Part shown: one piece after another, positions 43,692 to 52,953 of the stretch
Layout of the letters: each line of letters begins with the position of its first letter
How positions within the stretch are numbered: the stretch's first letter is position 1
The notes under the pieces: generated by a model
Told to the model about the DNA's origin: nothing
Seen by the model: only the letters and a program-made list of their open reading frames with translations
Databases searched by the model: none
Assembly (NCBI GenBank): GCA_965227155.1
Contig: OZ245731.1
Span: 1,302,001 to 1,366,000 of the forward strand
Source of the DNA: UBA6059 sp965227155
Lineage (GTDB): Bacteria; Bacteroidota; Bacteroidia; Cytophagales; Cyclobacteriaceae
DNA: 64,000 nucleotides
Direction: 5' to 3'
Program-made: the position numbers and the translations under genes

Positions 43692-44231
43692 TTATTGTTT
43701 AATTAATTTATACTTGATATCTCTTAGTTTGCCACTTACACTATCATCAACCATACGGTCGCCGATATTTAGGACAAACCCTCCGATTATATTCGGATTT
43801 ACTTCTTCTTCTAATTCCACTTTCTGGCCTGACACCTCTTCTACAATTGCCAGGAATTGCTTTTTCAATTTAGCGTCAAGGGCAACAGCCGTAGTAACTG
43901 TGGCTTTGGTTATGCCTTGCTTGATATTGTAAAGCCTGATAAACTCAGCTGCCATATCCTCCAGCACAAACTCACGACTTTTTCGAGTCATGATCTCAAT
44001 GATGGAAAGCGAAAGTTTATCCATTTTGCCAGAAAACATCTTTGACAAAATCTGCCACTTGCGCAGGCTTTTAATGATAGGGTTTTTCAGAAACAATGAA
44101 AACTCCCTTAACTCCTGGCATAAAGCCAAAAAATGCTCCATGTCTTTTTTTACAACATCCAGCTTTTTTTGCTCTTGAGCCAGTTCCATTAGAGGCTTGG
44201 CATAGCGTATGGCTATTCTGGTTTCAGACAT
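43692..44231 (-). CDS. atpH: ATP synthase F1 delta subunit
   Basis: A 179-aa peripheral-stalk protein (OSCP/delta family). It has the helical N-terminal domain (IAIRYAKPLMELAQEQKKLD) and the C-terminal strand-rich part with VNPNIIGGFVLNIGDRMVDDSV and a final LRDIKYKLI helix. It connects the b subunit to the F1 head. Three bases separate it from atpF. Confidence 0.95.
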   Translation of the reverse strand: MSETRIAIRYAKPLMELAQEQKKLDVVKKDMEHFLALCQELREFSLFLKNPIIKSLRKWQILSKMFSGKMDKLSLSIIEIMTRKSREFVLEDMAAEFIRLYNIKQGITKATVTTAVALDAKLKKQFLAIVEEVSGQKVELEEEVNPNIIGGFVLNIGDRMVDDSVSGKLRDIKYKLIKQ

Positions 44232-44234
44232 GGA

Positions 44235-44729
44235 TTAGTTTACTTTGATGTCTTTTACAAAATCCTCGATCAGCTTCTTTTGAGCTTTATCATCAGAAAG
44301 CTTATCCCGAAGTACTTTCTCGGCAATTTCTAAAGAAAGACTGGCCACCATGTTTTGCACATCAGCTAAAGCTGAATTCTTTTCTGCCTCTATACTCTTG
44401 CGAGCATCCTCAATCATCTTTTGCGTAATCTTTTCAGTATCCGCTTTGGCCTCTTCCTTAATTTTATTGGCAGCAGCATTGGCTTCCTTCAAAATCTTTT
44501 CTCGCTCGAAACGTGCTTCCTGTAGCAGATCCTCATTTTCTGCTTTTAGTTGGCGCATTTCTTCTTTGGCGAGCTCAGCAGCTTTCAAAGAGTCATTGAT
44601 AAAACCTTCTCTTGACCTTAATGCCTCAGTAATAGGCTTCCATACGAAAGCTGCTAAGATTGCAAACAGGATAACAAAAGTTACCGTTTGCCAAAAGATG
44701 AGACCGATGCCTGGTGTTAATAATTCCAT
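44235..44729 (-). CDS. atpF: ATP synthase F0 b subunit
   Basis: A 164-aa protein with one N-terminal TM helix (LIFWQTVTFVILFAILAAFVW) and a long coiled-coil stalk rich in Glu, Lys and Ala. Standard b-subunit architecture. It is separated from atpE by 75 bases that hold a strong hairpin (separate entry), the only sizeable gap in the operon. Confidence 0.96.
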   Translation of the reverse strand: MELLTPGIGLIFWQTVTFVILFAILAAFVWKPITEALRSREGFINDSLKAAELAKEEMRQLKAENEDLLQEARFEREKILKEANAAANKIKEEAKADTEKITQKMIEDARKSIEAEKNSALADVQNMVASLSLEIAEKVLRDKLSDDKAQKKLIEDFVKDIKVN

Positions 44730-44751
44730 TGAAATTCAATTTGATTTTGAT

Positions 44752-44797
44752 AAAAAAGAGATAAGTCCAGGGCCTAATGCCAGGGAATTATCTCTTT
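44752..44797 (-). terminator. Terminator-like hairpin between atpE and atpF
   Basis: Perfect 10-base arms AAAGAGATAA (44755-44764) and TTATCTCTTT (44788-44797), with inner pairing GGC/GCC, and on the minus strand a following run of T to 44752. It lies seven bases after the atpE stop and 23 bases before the atpF ATG, inside the operon. It would allow partial termination or protect the atpE mRNA end; the effect is inferred. Confidence 0.75.
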
Positions 44798-44804
44798 ATG
44801 AGTT

Positions 44805-45050
44805 TTAACCTTTTTGTGAGATCAAGAAACAAACAACCACACCAAAAAGGGCAATTACTTCAATCAATGCTGCAATAATCAACATTGCAGTTTGCACACG
44901 GGGAGCAGCTTCAGGTTGTCTTGCCATGGCTTCCATAGCAGAACCACCGATTTTACCGATACCCAGTCCAGCGCCTATCGCAACCAGACCAGCACCGATA
45001 CCGGCACCCATGATTGCAAAACTCATATCAAGTAATAGAGAGATTAACAT
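44805..45050 (-). CDS. atpE: ATP synthase F0 c subunit
   Basis: An 81-aa hairpin proteolipid. Two helices flank the polar loop ARQPE (43-47), and the proton-binding carboxylate is Glu 64 in ALIEVIALFG. The Gly-rich helix 1 (GAGIGAGLVAIGAGLGIG) packs the ring. Gln and Ser/Thr ligands that make Na+-type rings are absent at the equivalent positions (Ile 31 and Val 65), so this ring is predicted to be proton-coupled. An alternative ATG at 45026 removes eight residues. Confidence 0.95.
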   Translation of the reverse strand: MLISLLLDMSFAIMGAGIGAGLVAIGAGLGIGKIGGSAMEAMARQPEAAPRVQTAMLIIAALIEVIALFGVVVCFLISQKG

Positions 45051-45085
45051 AATTTATAATTTATGAATTAAACAATGGTTTCAAA

Positions 45086-46090
45086 TTAATGGTGATCCTC
45101 GGTGGCCATACCAATGTAAAGCGATGAGAACATCGTGAATACATAAGCCTGAATTGTGGCAACCAGGATTTCTATAATATTTATAAAAGTTACAATAATT
45201 GTACTACCAAATCCTACAAGCCAGCTTTGAAATAGGAAGGTCAGACTTAATAAGCTTAAAATAACTACGTGACCGGCAGTGATTGCCACAAAGAGACGAA
45301 CCATCAAGGAGATGGGTTTTGTAAAAATACCAATGATCTCAACAGGTACAATGATGGGCTTTAATGCTGCAGGTACACCTGGTGTATTAAAAATATGTCC
45401 CCAGTACTGTTTGTTGCCGGAAAGGTTGGTCATCAAAAAAGTGCCTATCGCCAATACCATGGTTACCGCAATATTACCAGTGAGGTTAGCTGCCCCCGGC
45501 AAAAGCCCAAGTAAGTTTCCAAACCAGATAAAGAAGAATAATGTAAGCATGTAGGGTAGATATTTCTCATACCCATGCCCAATGTTCGGCTTTACAATAT
45601 CATCTCTTACAAAAACTATAATAGGTTCAAATAGCGATTGGATACCTTTTGGCGCCTCCTGCGGATTTTTCTTATATCTCCTTGCTACTGCCAAAAACAC
45701 TAGAAGCATAATGCCTGCGTTCAGAAATAGGAAGGCTACATTTTTGGTGATAGAAAAATCTAAAATAGACCTTGATTCATCCAAAGGTATCACATGGCCA
45801 TGGTCATAAGTATAGCCATTGTACTCTACAGGGTTGTGATGTTCATCAAAAAGATTACCTGAAGAGAACACCTCGATACCCCTGTCACTGGAATATAAAA
45901 TCACCGGTAGTGGGATAGCAAAACCTTCCCACAATTCGTATATATGTGAATCTAAAATGTGGTGATTAATCATCTCCCCTGGATTGAATTCTTCACCCCC
46001 TTCAGCTGCAAGGGCATTTTGGCTGTTTAATCCTATCAGTAGAATTCCTAAGAGGGTGATTTTTAACCAGTTGGAAGTAGATTGGAACAT
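45086..46090 (-). CDS. atpB: ATP synthase F0 a subunit
   Basis: A 334-aa membrane subunit with a cleavable N-terminal signal peptide (LKITLLGILLIGLNSQNALA) and a periplasmic extension typical of Bacteroidota AtpB, then five or six TM helices. The essential Arg is in KPISLMVRLFVAITAGH, and the following helix NIIEILVATIQAYVFTMF is also conserved. It forms the proton half-channels with the c ring. Directly follows an AtpI-like gene by three bases. Confidence 0.95.
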   Translation of the reverse strand: MFQSTSNWLKITLLGILLIGLNSQNALAAEGGEEFNPGEMINHHILDSHIYELWEGFAIPLPVILYSSDRGIEVFSSGNLFDEHHNPVEYNGYTYDHGHVIPLDESRSILDFSITKNVAFLFLNAGIMLLVFLAVARRYKKNPQEAPKGIQSLFEPIIVFVRDDIVKPNIGHGYEKYLPYMLTLFFFIWFGNLLGLLPGAANLTGNIAVTMVLAIGTFLMTNLSGNKQYWGHIFNTPGVPAALKPIIVPVEIIGIFTKPISLMVRLFVAITAGHVVILSLLSLTFLFQSWLVGFGSTIIVTFINIIEILVATIQAYVFTMFSSLYIGMATEDHH

Positions 46091-46093
46091 GCT

Positions 46094-46480
46094 TTATTTA
46101 AGCTTAAATGAATTCGGGCGCAAGTTAGATAATACGGTAGTTAATTCAAATATTAAGTAACACAAATAGACAATGAAGAAATTGATGATGAACGACTCCT
46201 GATTTTCTATGCCAGCTACCACCACCACTACCATAGAAAGTATGGTAATCAGAAGGCGAAGCACTATCGCTCCCATAGCTACAGGCACGAATTTCTCTTT
46301 ATCTCCTATAGCGATTTCCATCATCCAGCTTACCAGCAGTGACAGCACAAAATAAAATACTAGTATACCAGTGATGGTATTATGGATATGCTCCTGGAAT
46401 ATAGTATACCGCAGACCCCAGGCGATAGCATATAAGGCCAATGAAAATGCGATGTTCCTTACAATGATCTTTTTAAACAT
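46094..46480 (-). CDS. AtpI-like small membrane protein of the atp operon
   Basis: A 128-aa protein with four hydrophobic segments and the pattern of ATP synthase protein I relatives in Bacteroidota; AtpI aids c-ring assembly. Similarity is by layout and context, not motif. Its ATG shares bases with the atpZ stop (TAATG) and it ends three bases before atpB. Confidence 0.65.
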   Translation of the reverse strand: MFKKIIVRNIAFSLALYAIAWGLRYTIFQEHIHNTITGILVFYFVLSLLVSWMMEIAIGDKEKFVPVAMGAIVLRLLITILSMVVVVVAGIENQESFIINFFIVYLCYLIFELTTVLSNLRPNSFKLK

Positions 46481-46725
46481 TATTTAGGTAGTTTCCTGTA
46501 CAAGAAGACCATCGCCATAACGATCGATACCGTACTGAGAATGATTGTCCAAAGTGGAAAATCAGATTGTGAATTTTCATCCAGTTTGTATCCTGCCCAT
46601 ACCCCTAATCCAATAATCGCCAATAATTCAAAGGCTATGCCCGTAAACTTTAAATAGCCGCGATCATCAGGGTCAGGTTTATTGGGCTTTGCTGAGGAGG
46701 GATCCTTTTGAGGTGTCTTCGCCAA
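46480..46725 (-). CDS. AtpZ/AtpI-family protein
   Basis: An 81-aa protein with a Lys/Pro-rich N-terminus and two TM helices (FTGIAFELLAIIGLGVWAGYKLDE and WTIILSTVSIVMAMVFLY). The first helix plus GYKLDE is the AtpZ signature. AtpZ with AtpI forms a small complex linked to Mg2+ uptake and F0 assembly. Its 5' end overlaps the bactofilin gene by 47 bases. Confidence 0.8.
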   Translation of the reverse strand: MAKTPQKDPSSAKPNKPDPDDRGYLKFTGIAFELLAIIGLGVWAGYKLDENSQSDFPLWTIILSTVSIVMAMVFLYRKLPK

Positions 46726-47098
46726 TTTTAATCTCTTTGATTTTCACCCCCATTTTGCAGCCTCCATTAAAGGTAGCCCCAGATTCCACAACCAGCTTAT
46801 TGGTTATGATATCGCCACTGATCACCGCAGAAGCTTTGAGTACAAGCTGCTCTGAAATTTCCACTGTGCCATTAACCTGGCCTTCTATTTCAGCATTTTG
46901 AGCCAATAGATTCCCTTCTACTGCGCAAGAGTGGCCCAATACAGCTTTGGATTTGGTTTTTATGTCACCGACTACCTTACCTTCTATTCGGATATTACCG
47001 TAAGTTTCAATGTTGCCATTGATGACTGTACCCTTACCGATAATATTACTAGAGTTACTTTGATCTGCCACTTTTTTCTCTTCCTTATTATTAAACAT
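46679..47098 (-). CDS. Bactofilin (polymer-forming cytoskeletal protein)
   Basis: A 139-aa protein with the bactofilin beta-helix: regularly spaced strands such as IIGKGTVINGNIETYGNIRIEGKV, VLGHSCAVEGNLLAQNAEIEG and VESGATFNGGCKMGVKI. Bactofilins polymerise without nucleotides and recruit peptidoglycan hydrolases to shape the cell. It lies 11 bases after the M23 peptidase gene and overlaps atpZ by 47 bases, physically linking cell-shape genes to the ATPase operon. Confidence 0.93.
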   Translation of the reverse strand: MFNNKEEKKVADQSNSSNIIGKGTVINGNIETYGNIRIEGKVVGDIKTKSKAVLGHSCAVEGNLLAQNAEIEGQVNGTVEISEQLVLKASAVISGDIITNKLVVESGATFNGGCKMGVKIKEIKIGEDTSKGSLLSKAQ

Positions 47099-47109
47099 GT
47101 TAGCTAGTT

Positions 47110-47970
47110 TTAAAATGAAATGAATTCCGAAGGATTTAGCGGATTTCCATTATACCACAACTCAAAATGCAGGTGCGGACCCGAGGTAAGATCACCTGTG
47201 TTGCCAATAATTGATATAATATCACCAGCACTCACAAAATTACCAACTGTCTTCAACAATTCCGAATTGTGCTTGTAAACTGAGATCAGGTTGCTGCGGT
47301 GCTGCAATGCTATTACATAGCCTGTATCCTGAGTCCATGAGCTGAAAATCACCGTGCCATCAGCAACCGCCTTTACTGGCTCATCCTTTTTAGCGACTAC
47401 ATCAATTCCATAATGGTATTCGGCAGGTCTGAAATCATCAGTTACAATCCCATTATCCAAAGGCATGAACAGGTATATATCCTGCAAATCAGTGGTTGAT
47501 TCTGACCTGATCGACTGAAGTTCAGTACCTATTTTCTCAAATTCCTCCCTAAACTGACTGTCAATTGGATTTAGCTCTGGTTTTGTTTGTTGATCTGCAT
47601 TATCCAAACCTCGCTGTTCTGGCACTTCACCTTCTTCAAGCCCTTCATATTCCCCTGCTAGGATGCTTTTGATATTGACGATAAATTGATCCTTCTCAGC
47701 TACTTCATTCTTGAGAGAATCTACAGCCTGCGATAGCTGAATGACCTGCCTGTTAGCTTCCATCTCTGCTGTGCGTGGATCAAACCAAGCTGATAATAAG
47801 GTGGTAACCAATGAAAATGATAGGATGGTTAGAATGGTGGTTACAAAAAACAGGATAACCAATAATTTGGCATAGTTGAAACTGATCGTTCGCTTTTCTT
47901 CGAAGTTTTCTTCGTTGCGAATGATCATCAGATATTTGGTGGTCAACCAGTTGGAAAGTGTCTTCTTCAC
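47110..47970 (-). CDS. Membrane-anchored M23 (LytM) endopeptidase
   Basis: A 286-aa protein with a cytoplasmic N-terminus, one TM helix (about 33-57) and a coiled-coil linker, then a LytM domain with the metal ligands of HYGIDVVAK (HxxxD) and GPHLHFELWYN (HxH). Such proteins cleave peptidoglycan cross-links; with a bactofilin next door, this is the classic bactofilin-M23 morphogenetic pair. Start is GTG at 47970. First gene of the long unit leading into atp. Confidence 0.92.
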   Translation of the reverse strand: MKKTLSNWLTTKYLMIIRNEENFEEKRTISFNYAKLLVILFFVTTILTILSFSLVTTLLSAWFDPRTAEMEANRQVIQLSQAVDSLKNEVAEKDQFIVNIKSILAGEYEGLEEGEVPEQRGLDNADQQTKPELNPIDSQFREEFEKIGTELQSIRSESTTDLQDIYLFMPLDNGIVTDDFRPAEYHYGIDVVAKKDEPVKAVADGTVIFSSWTQDTGYVIALQHRSNLISVYKHNSELLKTVGNFVSAGDIISIIGNTGDLTSGPHLHFELWYNGNPLNPSEFISF

Positions 47971-48084
47971 AAAATTCAGATTGTTTCTGCCAGCCCTCGC
48001 AAAAATATATATTTATTAAGCTCGTTTAGCGTTATTGAACTATTAATGAATAAGTTTACTTTTTGAAGAAACGAATTATTACCC

Positions 48085-50661
48085 TTGAGGATTACAGTTG
48101 CTAATTTATTTTCGATTCTTTGCCTATGTGGGCTTTGGATAGCGTGCTCTCCATACAAAAAAAATCTACCCAGCAAGGTCTTTCACAACACAACGGCACA
48201 TTACAATGCCTATTGGATTGCCAATGAAAAAGTGAAAGAAATTGAGCAGCAAATTGAAAATAAGTACCAATGGAATTACAACAGGATTCTGCCGATCTTT
48301 CCTCAATTTGATAGCACTGACGCTAATTCATTCAAACAGCTTACAGAAGATATTGTAGAAAAAGCTTCTATTGCTATACAGCGACACCCTGAGTCAAAAT
48401 GGGTAGATGATAGTTACATTTTAGTTGGCAGAGCCAGGTTTTACGACATGGATTTCCCTAATGCCGTAGAAACTTTCAAGTATGTAAATACACACAGCGA
48501 AGATGATAACGCTCGTCATGAAGCTTTGGTAGCCTTAATGCGCACATTCATTGAGAATGGAGAATTAAGAAATGCAGAATCTGTATCCGACTTTTTGAAA
48601 AGAGAGCAACTCAACAAAAGAAACCTAAAGGAGCTTTATCTCAATCGGGCCTATTTATATCAGCATCGAGAGGACTATGATAACATGGTTGCCAATCTGG
48701 TAAGAGCAGAGCCTATGCTCTACGCTAAGGATGAGCCCAGTAGGATCTATTTTCTGATTGGTCAGGTATATCAAAAACTGGGTTTTGAGTCTGAAGCATA
48801 CAACAACTACAATCAATGTCTTAAAAGTAATCCCCCCTATGAGCTATCGTTTTATGCTAAGCTAAATATGGCTCAGGTAACAGAGTTGGCTAATGAAAAT
48901 GACATCCGCAAAGCAAGAAAGTACTTCAGAGGCCTGTTGGAGGATGAAAAGAACGAAGAGTATAAGGACAAGATTTACTATGAAATGGCCAATTTTGAAA
49001 TTAAACAGGACAATATTGAACCTGCCATTGAATATTACAAAAAATCGGTCAGCAGCAGCGTCAATAATCAAAGGCAAAAAGCCCTTTCATACTTACAGCT
49101 ATCAGAAATCTACTTCGACAGGTTAAAAGATTACCGCAATTCTAAGCTTTATTACGATTCTACATTGGCAACTATGCCTAAAGATGAGGAAGCATATGAG
49201 TCAGTTGCTGAGCGACAGGCTATCCTCAAGGAGTTTGTGGCACAGCTGGATGTCATCGAAAAAAATGACTCGCTACTTTTGCTCGCCAATATGGGTGAAA
49301 CAGAATTAAGTGCATTCCTTGATAATTATATTGAAGAGCAAAAAGCACTGAAAGAGGAAGAAAAACGAAGAGAAAAAGAACGCAAAAAAAGCCAAGAAAA
49401 CTTCTCCATTTTTGACCAGAATCAAGGTAATTTGATCAGTACTTCAAGCTCTGATGCCACCTGGTATTTTTATAACCCCACTGCTGTAAGTCAGGGAACT
49501 GCCGAATTTAATAGGGTTTGGGGAAATAGACCGCTGGAAGATAACTGGCGCCGGGCGGGTGGTAATACCATTAGCGAAGAGGATCCCAGAAGTATAAACC
49601 CCACAGAAATTGCCAGTGAAGGTACTAATGCGGATGAATCTCAGGATGACGAAGGGCTTAGCAAAGAATCACTGATGGCCTCCATCCCATTTGAACCAGC
49701 TACGCAGGAGCAACTGCTTTCTGAGGTAGAAGTAGCATTATACAACCTTGGTAACATCTATTATCTAAAACTCTATGAAAATGAAAGTGCTGCAGAAACA
49801 TTCGAATCATTGCTTTCAAGGTTTCCTGAATCAGAGTATTCTCCTGAGGTGATGTATGAGCTATACCTGATTTACAAGGATCAGGAAAATGCCACAAAAA
49901 TGGATTACCACAAAAATCAAATTCTTACAAAATATCCTGAAAGTATTTATGCTAAGTTGATAGAAAATCCGAACTACAGGGAGGAGAGTCAGGCAATTAC
50001 AGTTAAGCTTCAAAAAATCTACGAAAAAGCGTACCTACAATATCAGCAGGGAGACTATCAACCTGCATTGCTAGCGGTTAATAATGCGCTTGCACAAAAC
50101 CCTAACAATGATTTTAGCGACAATCTTGAGCTTTTAAGAATCTTGCTGGTAGGAAAAACCAACGATATCTATAAATATCAATACGAGCTCAACAATTTCA
50201 TCAAAAATTACTCTGAAAGTGAGCTAGTTCCTTACGCTGAGAAGCTGGTGAAAGCCTCTGAGGACTACCAGATCAATCTGTTCAACAGTAGGAAGGCACA
50301 GTTTGTACCTGCTTTCAAGCAAACACACTTCTTTGTGATTGTATACAATGCCTCAGGCGAAATGATCGATGACTTACCAGATCAGGTGGAAGCCCTGCTT
50401 GATGATCATTTCCAAGGACATGATTACACCGTGGGAAATCTAATTCTTGATGAAAAGCAATCCATGATTTTGGTGAATCAGATGCCGGGCAAACAGGAAG
50501 CTATTGATTTCTACCAAAAGTTTAATGAAGTAAGTCAACTCGACGAAACATACCTCAGTACAAAATTCAATAAATTTGTGATAACTGAAGATAACTTCAA
50601 TATCTTCTATCAGACGAAGGATATCGATGCTTATCTGAAGTTTTTTAAAGCCAATTATTAA
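48085..50661 (+). CDS. sprE: SprE/PorW-like TPR lipoprotein of the type IX secretion system
   Basis: An 858-aa protein starting at TTG 48085, with a lipoprotein-like signal (Cys 21 after GLWIA) and many TPR-like helix pairs, e.g. RARFYDMDFPNAVETFKYVN and NLGNIYYLKLYENESAAETFESLLSRFPES. The opening YKKNLPSKVFHNTTAHYNAYWIANEKVKE is characteristic of SprE/PorW, an outer-membrane lipoprotein that links the PorK/GldK ring to the translocon. A charged linker (EEQKALKEEEKRREKERKK) is central. Divergent from the M23/bactofilin/atp unit. Confidence 0.9.
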   Translation: MRITVANLFSILCLCGLWIACSPYKKNLPSKVFHNTTAHYNAYWIANEKVKEIEQQIENKYQWNYNRILPIFPQFDSTDANSFKQLTEDIVEKASIAIQRHPESKWVDDSYILVGRARFYDMDFPNAVETFKYVNTHSEDDNARHEALVALMRTFIENGELRNAESVSDFLKREQLNKRNLKELYLNRAYLYQHREDYDNMVANLVRAEPMLYAKDEPSRIYFLIGQVYQKLGFESEAYNNYNQCLKSNPPYELSFYAKLNMAQVTELANENDIRKARKYFRGLLEDEKNEEYKDKIYYEMANFEIKQDNIEPAIEYYKKSVSSSVNNQRQKALSYLQLSEIYFDRLKDYRNSKLYYDSTLATMPKDEEAYESVAERQAILKEFVAQLDVIEKNDSLLLLANMGETELSAFLDNYIEEQKALKEEEKRREKERKKSQENFSIFDQNQGNLISTSSSDATWYFYNPTAVSQGTAEFNRVWGNRPLEDNWRRAGGNTISEEDPRSINPTEIASEGTNADESQDDEGLSKESLMASIPFEPATQEQLLSEVEVALYNLGNIYYLKLYENESAAETFESLLSRFPESEYSPEVMYELYLIYKDQENATKMDYHKNQILTKYPESIYAKLIENPNYREESQAITVKLQKIYEKAYLQYQQGDYQPALLAVNNALAQNPNNDFSDNLELLRILLVGKTNDIYKYQYELNNFIKNYSESELVPYAEKLVKASEDYQINLFNSRKAQFVPAFKQTHFFVIVYNASGEMIDDLPDQVEALLDDHFQGHDYTVGNLILDEKQSMILVNQMPGKQEAIDFYQKFNEVSQLDETYLSTKFNKFVITEDNFNIFYQTKDIDAYLKFFKANY

Positions 50662-50665
50662 GGAG
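50661..50665 (+). promoter_or_regulatory. Strong Shine-Dalgarno site of the PBP gene
   Basis: AGGAG with an eight-base spacer to ATG 50674, overlapping the sprE stop by one base. Most starts in this window lack such a site, so it stands out and may boost reinitiation after sprE. Confidence 0.6.
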
Positions 50666-50673
50666 AATTCTTC

Positions 50674-52953
50674 ATGGGTAAAAAATTAAAGATTACCATA
50701 ATTTCGATATGGGTCATCTTCATACTGGGTGTGGTTTCATTCCCTATGCTTATTACAGGTGTTGGCAATAACTGGTTCGGATTATTTGGTGGGCTTCCTT
50801 CATTACAGGATCTGGAAAAGCCTGATTCAGAATTGTCATCAGAACTGTACAGCGCAGACGGTATGCTTCTGGGGAAATATTTTCGACATAACCGCACGCC
50901 CGTGGCTTATGCCGATCTGTCCAATGAAATGATAGAAACGCTGCTTGTGACAGAAGACATTCGATACACGCAGCATTCGGGTATAGATTTTAGAGGTCTA
51001 GGCAGAGTCCTTGTATACAGTATTTTACTTGGAGAAAATGCCGGTGGTGGTAGTACATTGACACAGCAGCTAGCCAAAAACCTTTTTAAAACACGTACGG
51101 ACCAGTTTAAAGGCACACTTAGCGATATCCCTGGAATTGGACTAGTAATCGTGAAAATCAAAGAATGGATAGTAGCTGTTCAGCTTGAGAAGTTTTATAC
51201 AAAAGAAGAGATTCTCGCTATGTATCTCAATACTGCAGAATTTGGGAGTAATAGCTATGGTATAAGGGTAGCTGCAGAAACATATTTCAACAAGGAGCCT
51301 CATGAGATAAACTATAATGAAGCCGCCATACTGGTTGGACTGGTAAATAAACCCACACGCTACAATCCAGTGTACAATCCAGAATTTGCCAGGGCCAAAA
51401 GAACTGAAGTACTTTACAATCTTTACAAATATGATAGAATTGATGAAGTAGCCTATGATTCTCTGAAAAACGCAGACTTTGGTTTAAAATATAATGTTGC
51501 CAGTCACAATGAAGGTCCCGCTACCTATTTCCGTTCCGTTATCCGAAATTATTTAATGGACTGGTGTCGCGAACATGGATATGATCTTTTTGCAGATGGA
51601 CTGAAGATTTATACCACAATCGATAGCCGAATGCAGCAATATGCTGAAGAGGCTGTGTCAGAGCATATGCAAGAGCTACAACAAACCTTCAATAAGCACT
51701 GGGAAGGCAGAAATCCATGGATCGATGAAGATGGTAAGGAAATTCCAAATTTTATTGAGCAGGCTATTAAAAGAACAGATTATTACAAAGAGCTGGTCAA
51801 CCAATACGGTGAGTCCTCAGATTCTGTAGACATCAAGCTAGATGAGCCACGAAAAATGACGGTATTCACCTGGCAAGGAGAAAAAGATACGTTATTTAGC
51901 ATGCGCGATTCCCTGCGCTACTATAAGAGGTTTTTGCAATCAGGCTTTATGTCCATGGATCCTCATACAGGATTTATAAAGGCCTGGGTAGGTGGTATAA
52001 ATCATAAGTACTTCAAATATGATCATGTAAAGCAGGGTCGCAGACAACCCGGCTCTACTATTAAACCTATTGTATACACCGCTGCTATTGACAATGGTTA
52101 CTCTCCTTGCTATCCGGTAGTTGATGCCCCTGTAGTTTTTGATATGCCGGGACAGGATCCACCCTACTGGCGCCCAGAAAATGCAGAAGGCACATGGTCG
52201 GGTGAGTCTATGACTTTAAGAAAAGCCATGGCCAATTCCGTAAACTCCATTACCGCTTTCATGATGAAAAAGCTGGGTCCATCTACAGTGGTTGATTATG
52301 CAAAAAGGTTGGGTATAACCAGCAGATTGGATCCTGTACCGGCACTTTGCCTGGGTGCAGGTGGTGATGTGTCCGTTTTTGATATGGTTGGCGCCTACAG
52401 CACTTTTGTGAATAAAGGGGTGTGGACTGAACCAATATTTGTTACCCGAATAGAAGATGAAAATGGCGCTGTTTTGCAAGAATTCATCCCCAAAAAGGTG
52501 GAGGCACTTAATGAAGAAACTGCCTATATCATGCTACATATGCTCAAAGGCGCTACCGAAGAGCCTGGTGGCACAGCCTTAGGTCTGGAGTGGGAACTAC
52601 GAAATGAAAATGAGATTGGTGCCAAAACAGGTACTACTCAAAATGCCTCCGACGGTTGGTTCATGGGTGTAACGAAAGACCTTGTTTCTGGTGTCTGGGT
52701 AGGTGGTGATGATCGCAGTATACATTTCAGATCATGGGTGATGGGCCAGGGTGCCCGAACAGCTATGCCCGTATGGGAAAAGTATATGCTCAAAGTGTAT
52801 CAGGATAAGGATCTGGCCATCACAAAGGGGCCATTTCCACAGCCCACAAAGCAATTGGCCATAGAAATAGATTGCGATATTTACGACCCCACCAATGCCC
52901 AGGATTCCCTCAACATCAACTTTGACAATATCAACACGGATGATATTTTCTAA
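50674..52953 (+). CDS. Class A penicillin-binding protein (PBP1A-like)
   Basis: A 759-aa bifunctional peptidoglycan synthase with an N-terminal TM anchor (about 7-29). The GT51 glycosyltransferase shows TEDIRYTQHSG (Glu 94) and GGSTLTQQLAKNLF; the transpeptidase has SxxK at 461-464, SxN at 522-524 and KTG at 651-653. An AGGAG ribosome site lies eight bases before the ATG, unusual in this phylum. It follows sprE by 12 bases and its stop overlaps the uvrC start by one base. Confidence 0.95.
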   Translation: MGKKLKITIISIWVIFILGVVSFPMLITGVGNNWFGLFGGLPSLQDLEKPDSELSSELYSADGMLLGKYFRHNRTPVAYADLSNEMIETLLVTEDIRYTQHSGIDFRGLGRVLVYSILLGENAGGGSTLTQQLAKNLFKTRTDQFKGTLSDIPGIGLVIVKIKEWIVAVQLEKFYTKEEILAMYLNTAEFGSNSYGIRVAAETYFNKEPHEINYNEAAILVGLVNKPTRYNPVYNPEFARAKRTEVLYNLYKYDRIDEVAYDSLKNADFGLKYNVASHNEGPATYFRSVIRNYLMDWCREHGYDLFADGLKIYTTIDSRMQQYAEEAVSEHMQELQQTFNKHWEGRNPWIDEDGKEIPNFIEQAIKRTDYYKELVNQYGESSDSVDIKLDEPRKMTVFTWQGEKDTLFSMRDSLRYYKRFLQSGFMSMDPHTGFIKAWVGGINHKYFKYDHVKQGRRQPGSTIKPIVYTAAIDNGYSPCYPVVDAPVVFDMPGQDPPYWRPENAEGTWSGESMTLRKAMANSVNSITAFMMKKLGPSTVVDYAKRLGITSRLDPVPALCLGAGGDVSVFDMVGAYSTFVNKGVWTEPIFVTRIEDENGAVLQEFIPKKVEALNEETAYIMLHMLKGATEEPGGTALGLEWELRNENEIGAKTGTTQNASDGWFMGVTKDLVSGVWVGGDDRSIHFRSWVMGQGARTAMPVWEKYMLKVYQDKDLAITKGPFPQPTKQLAIEIDCDIYDPTNAQDSLNINFDNINTDDIF

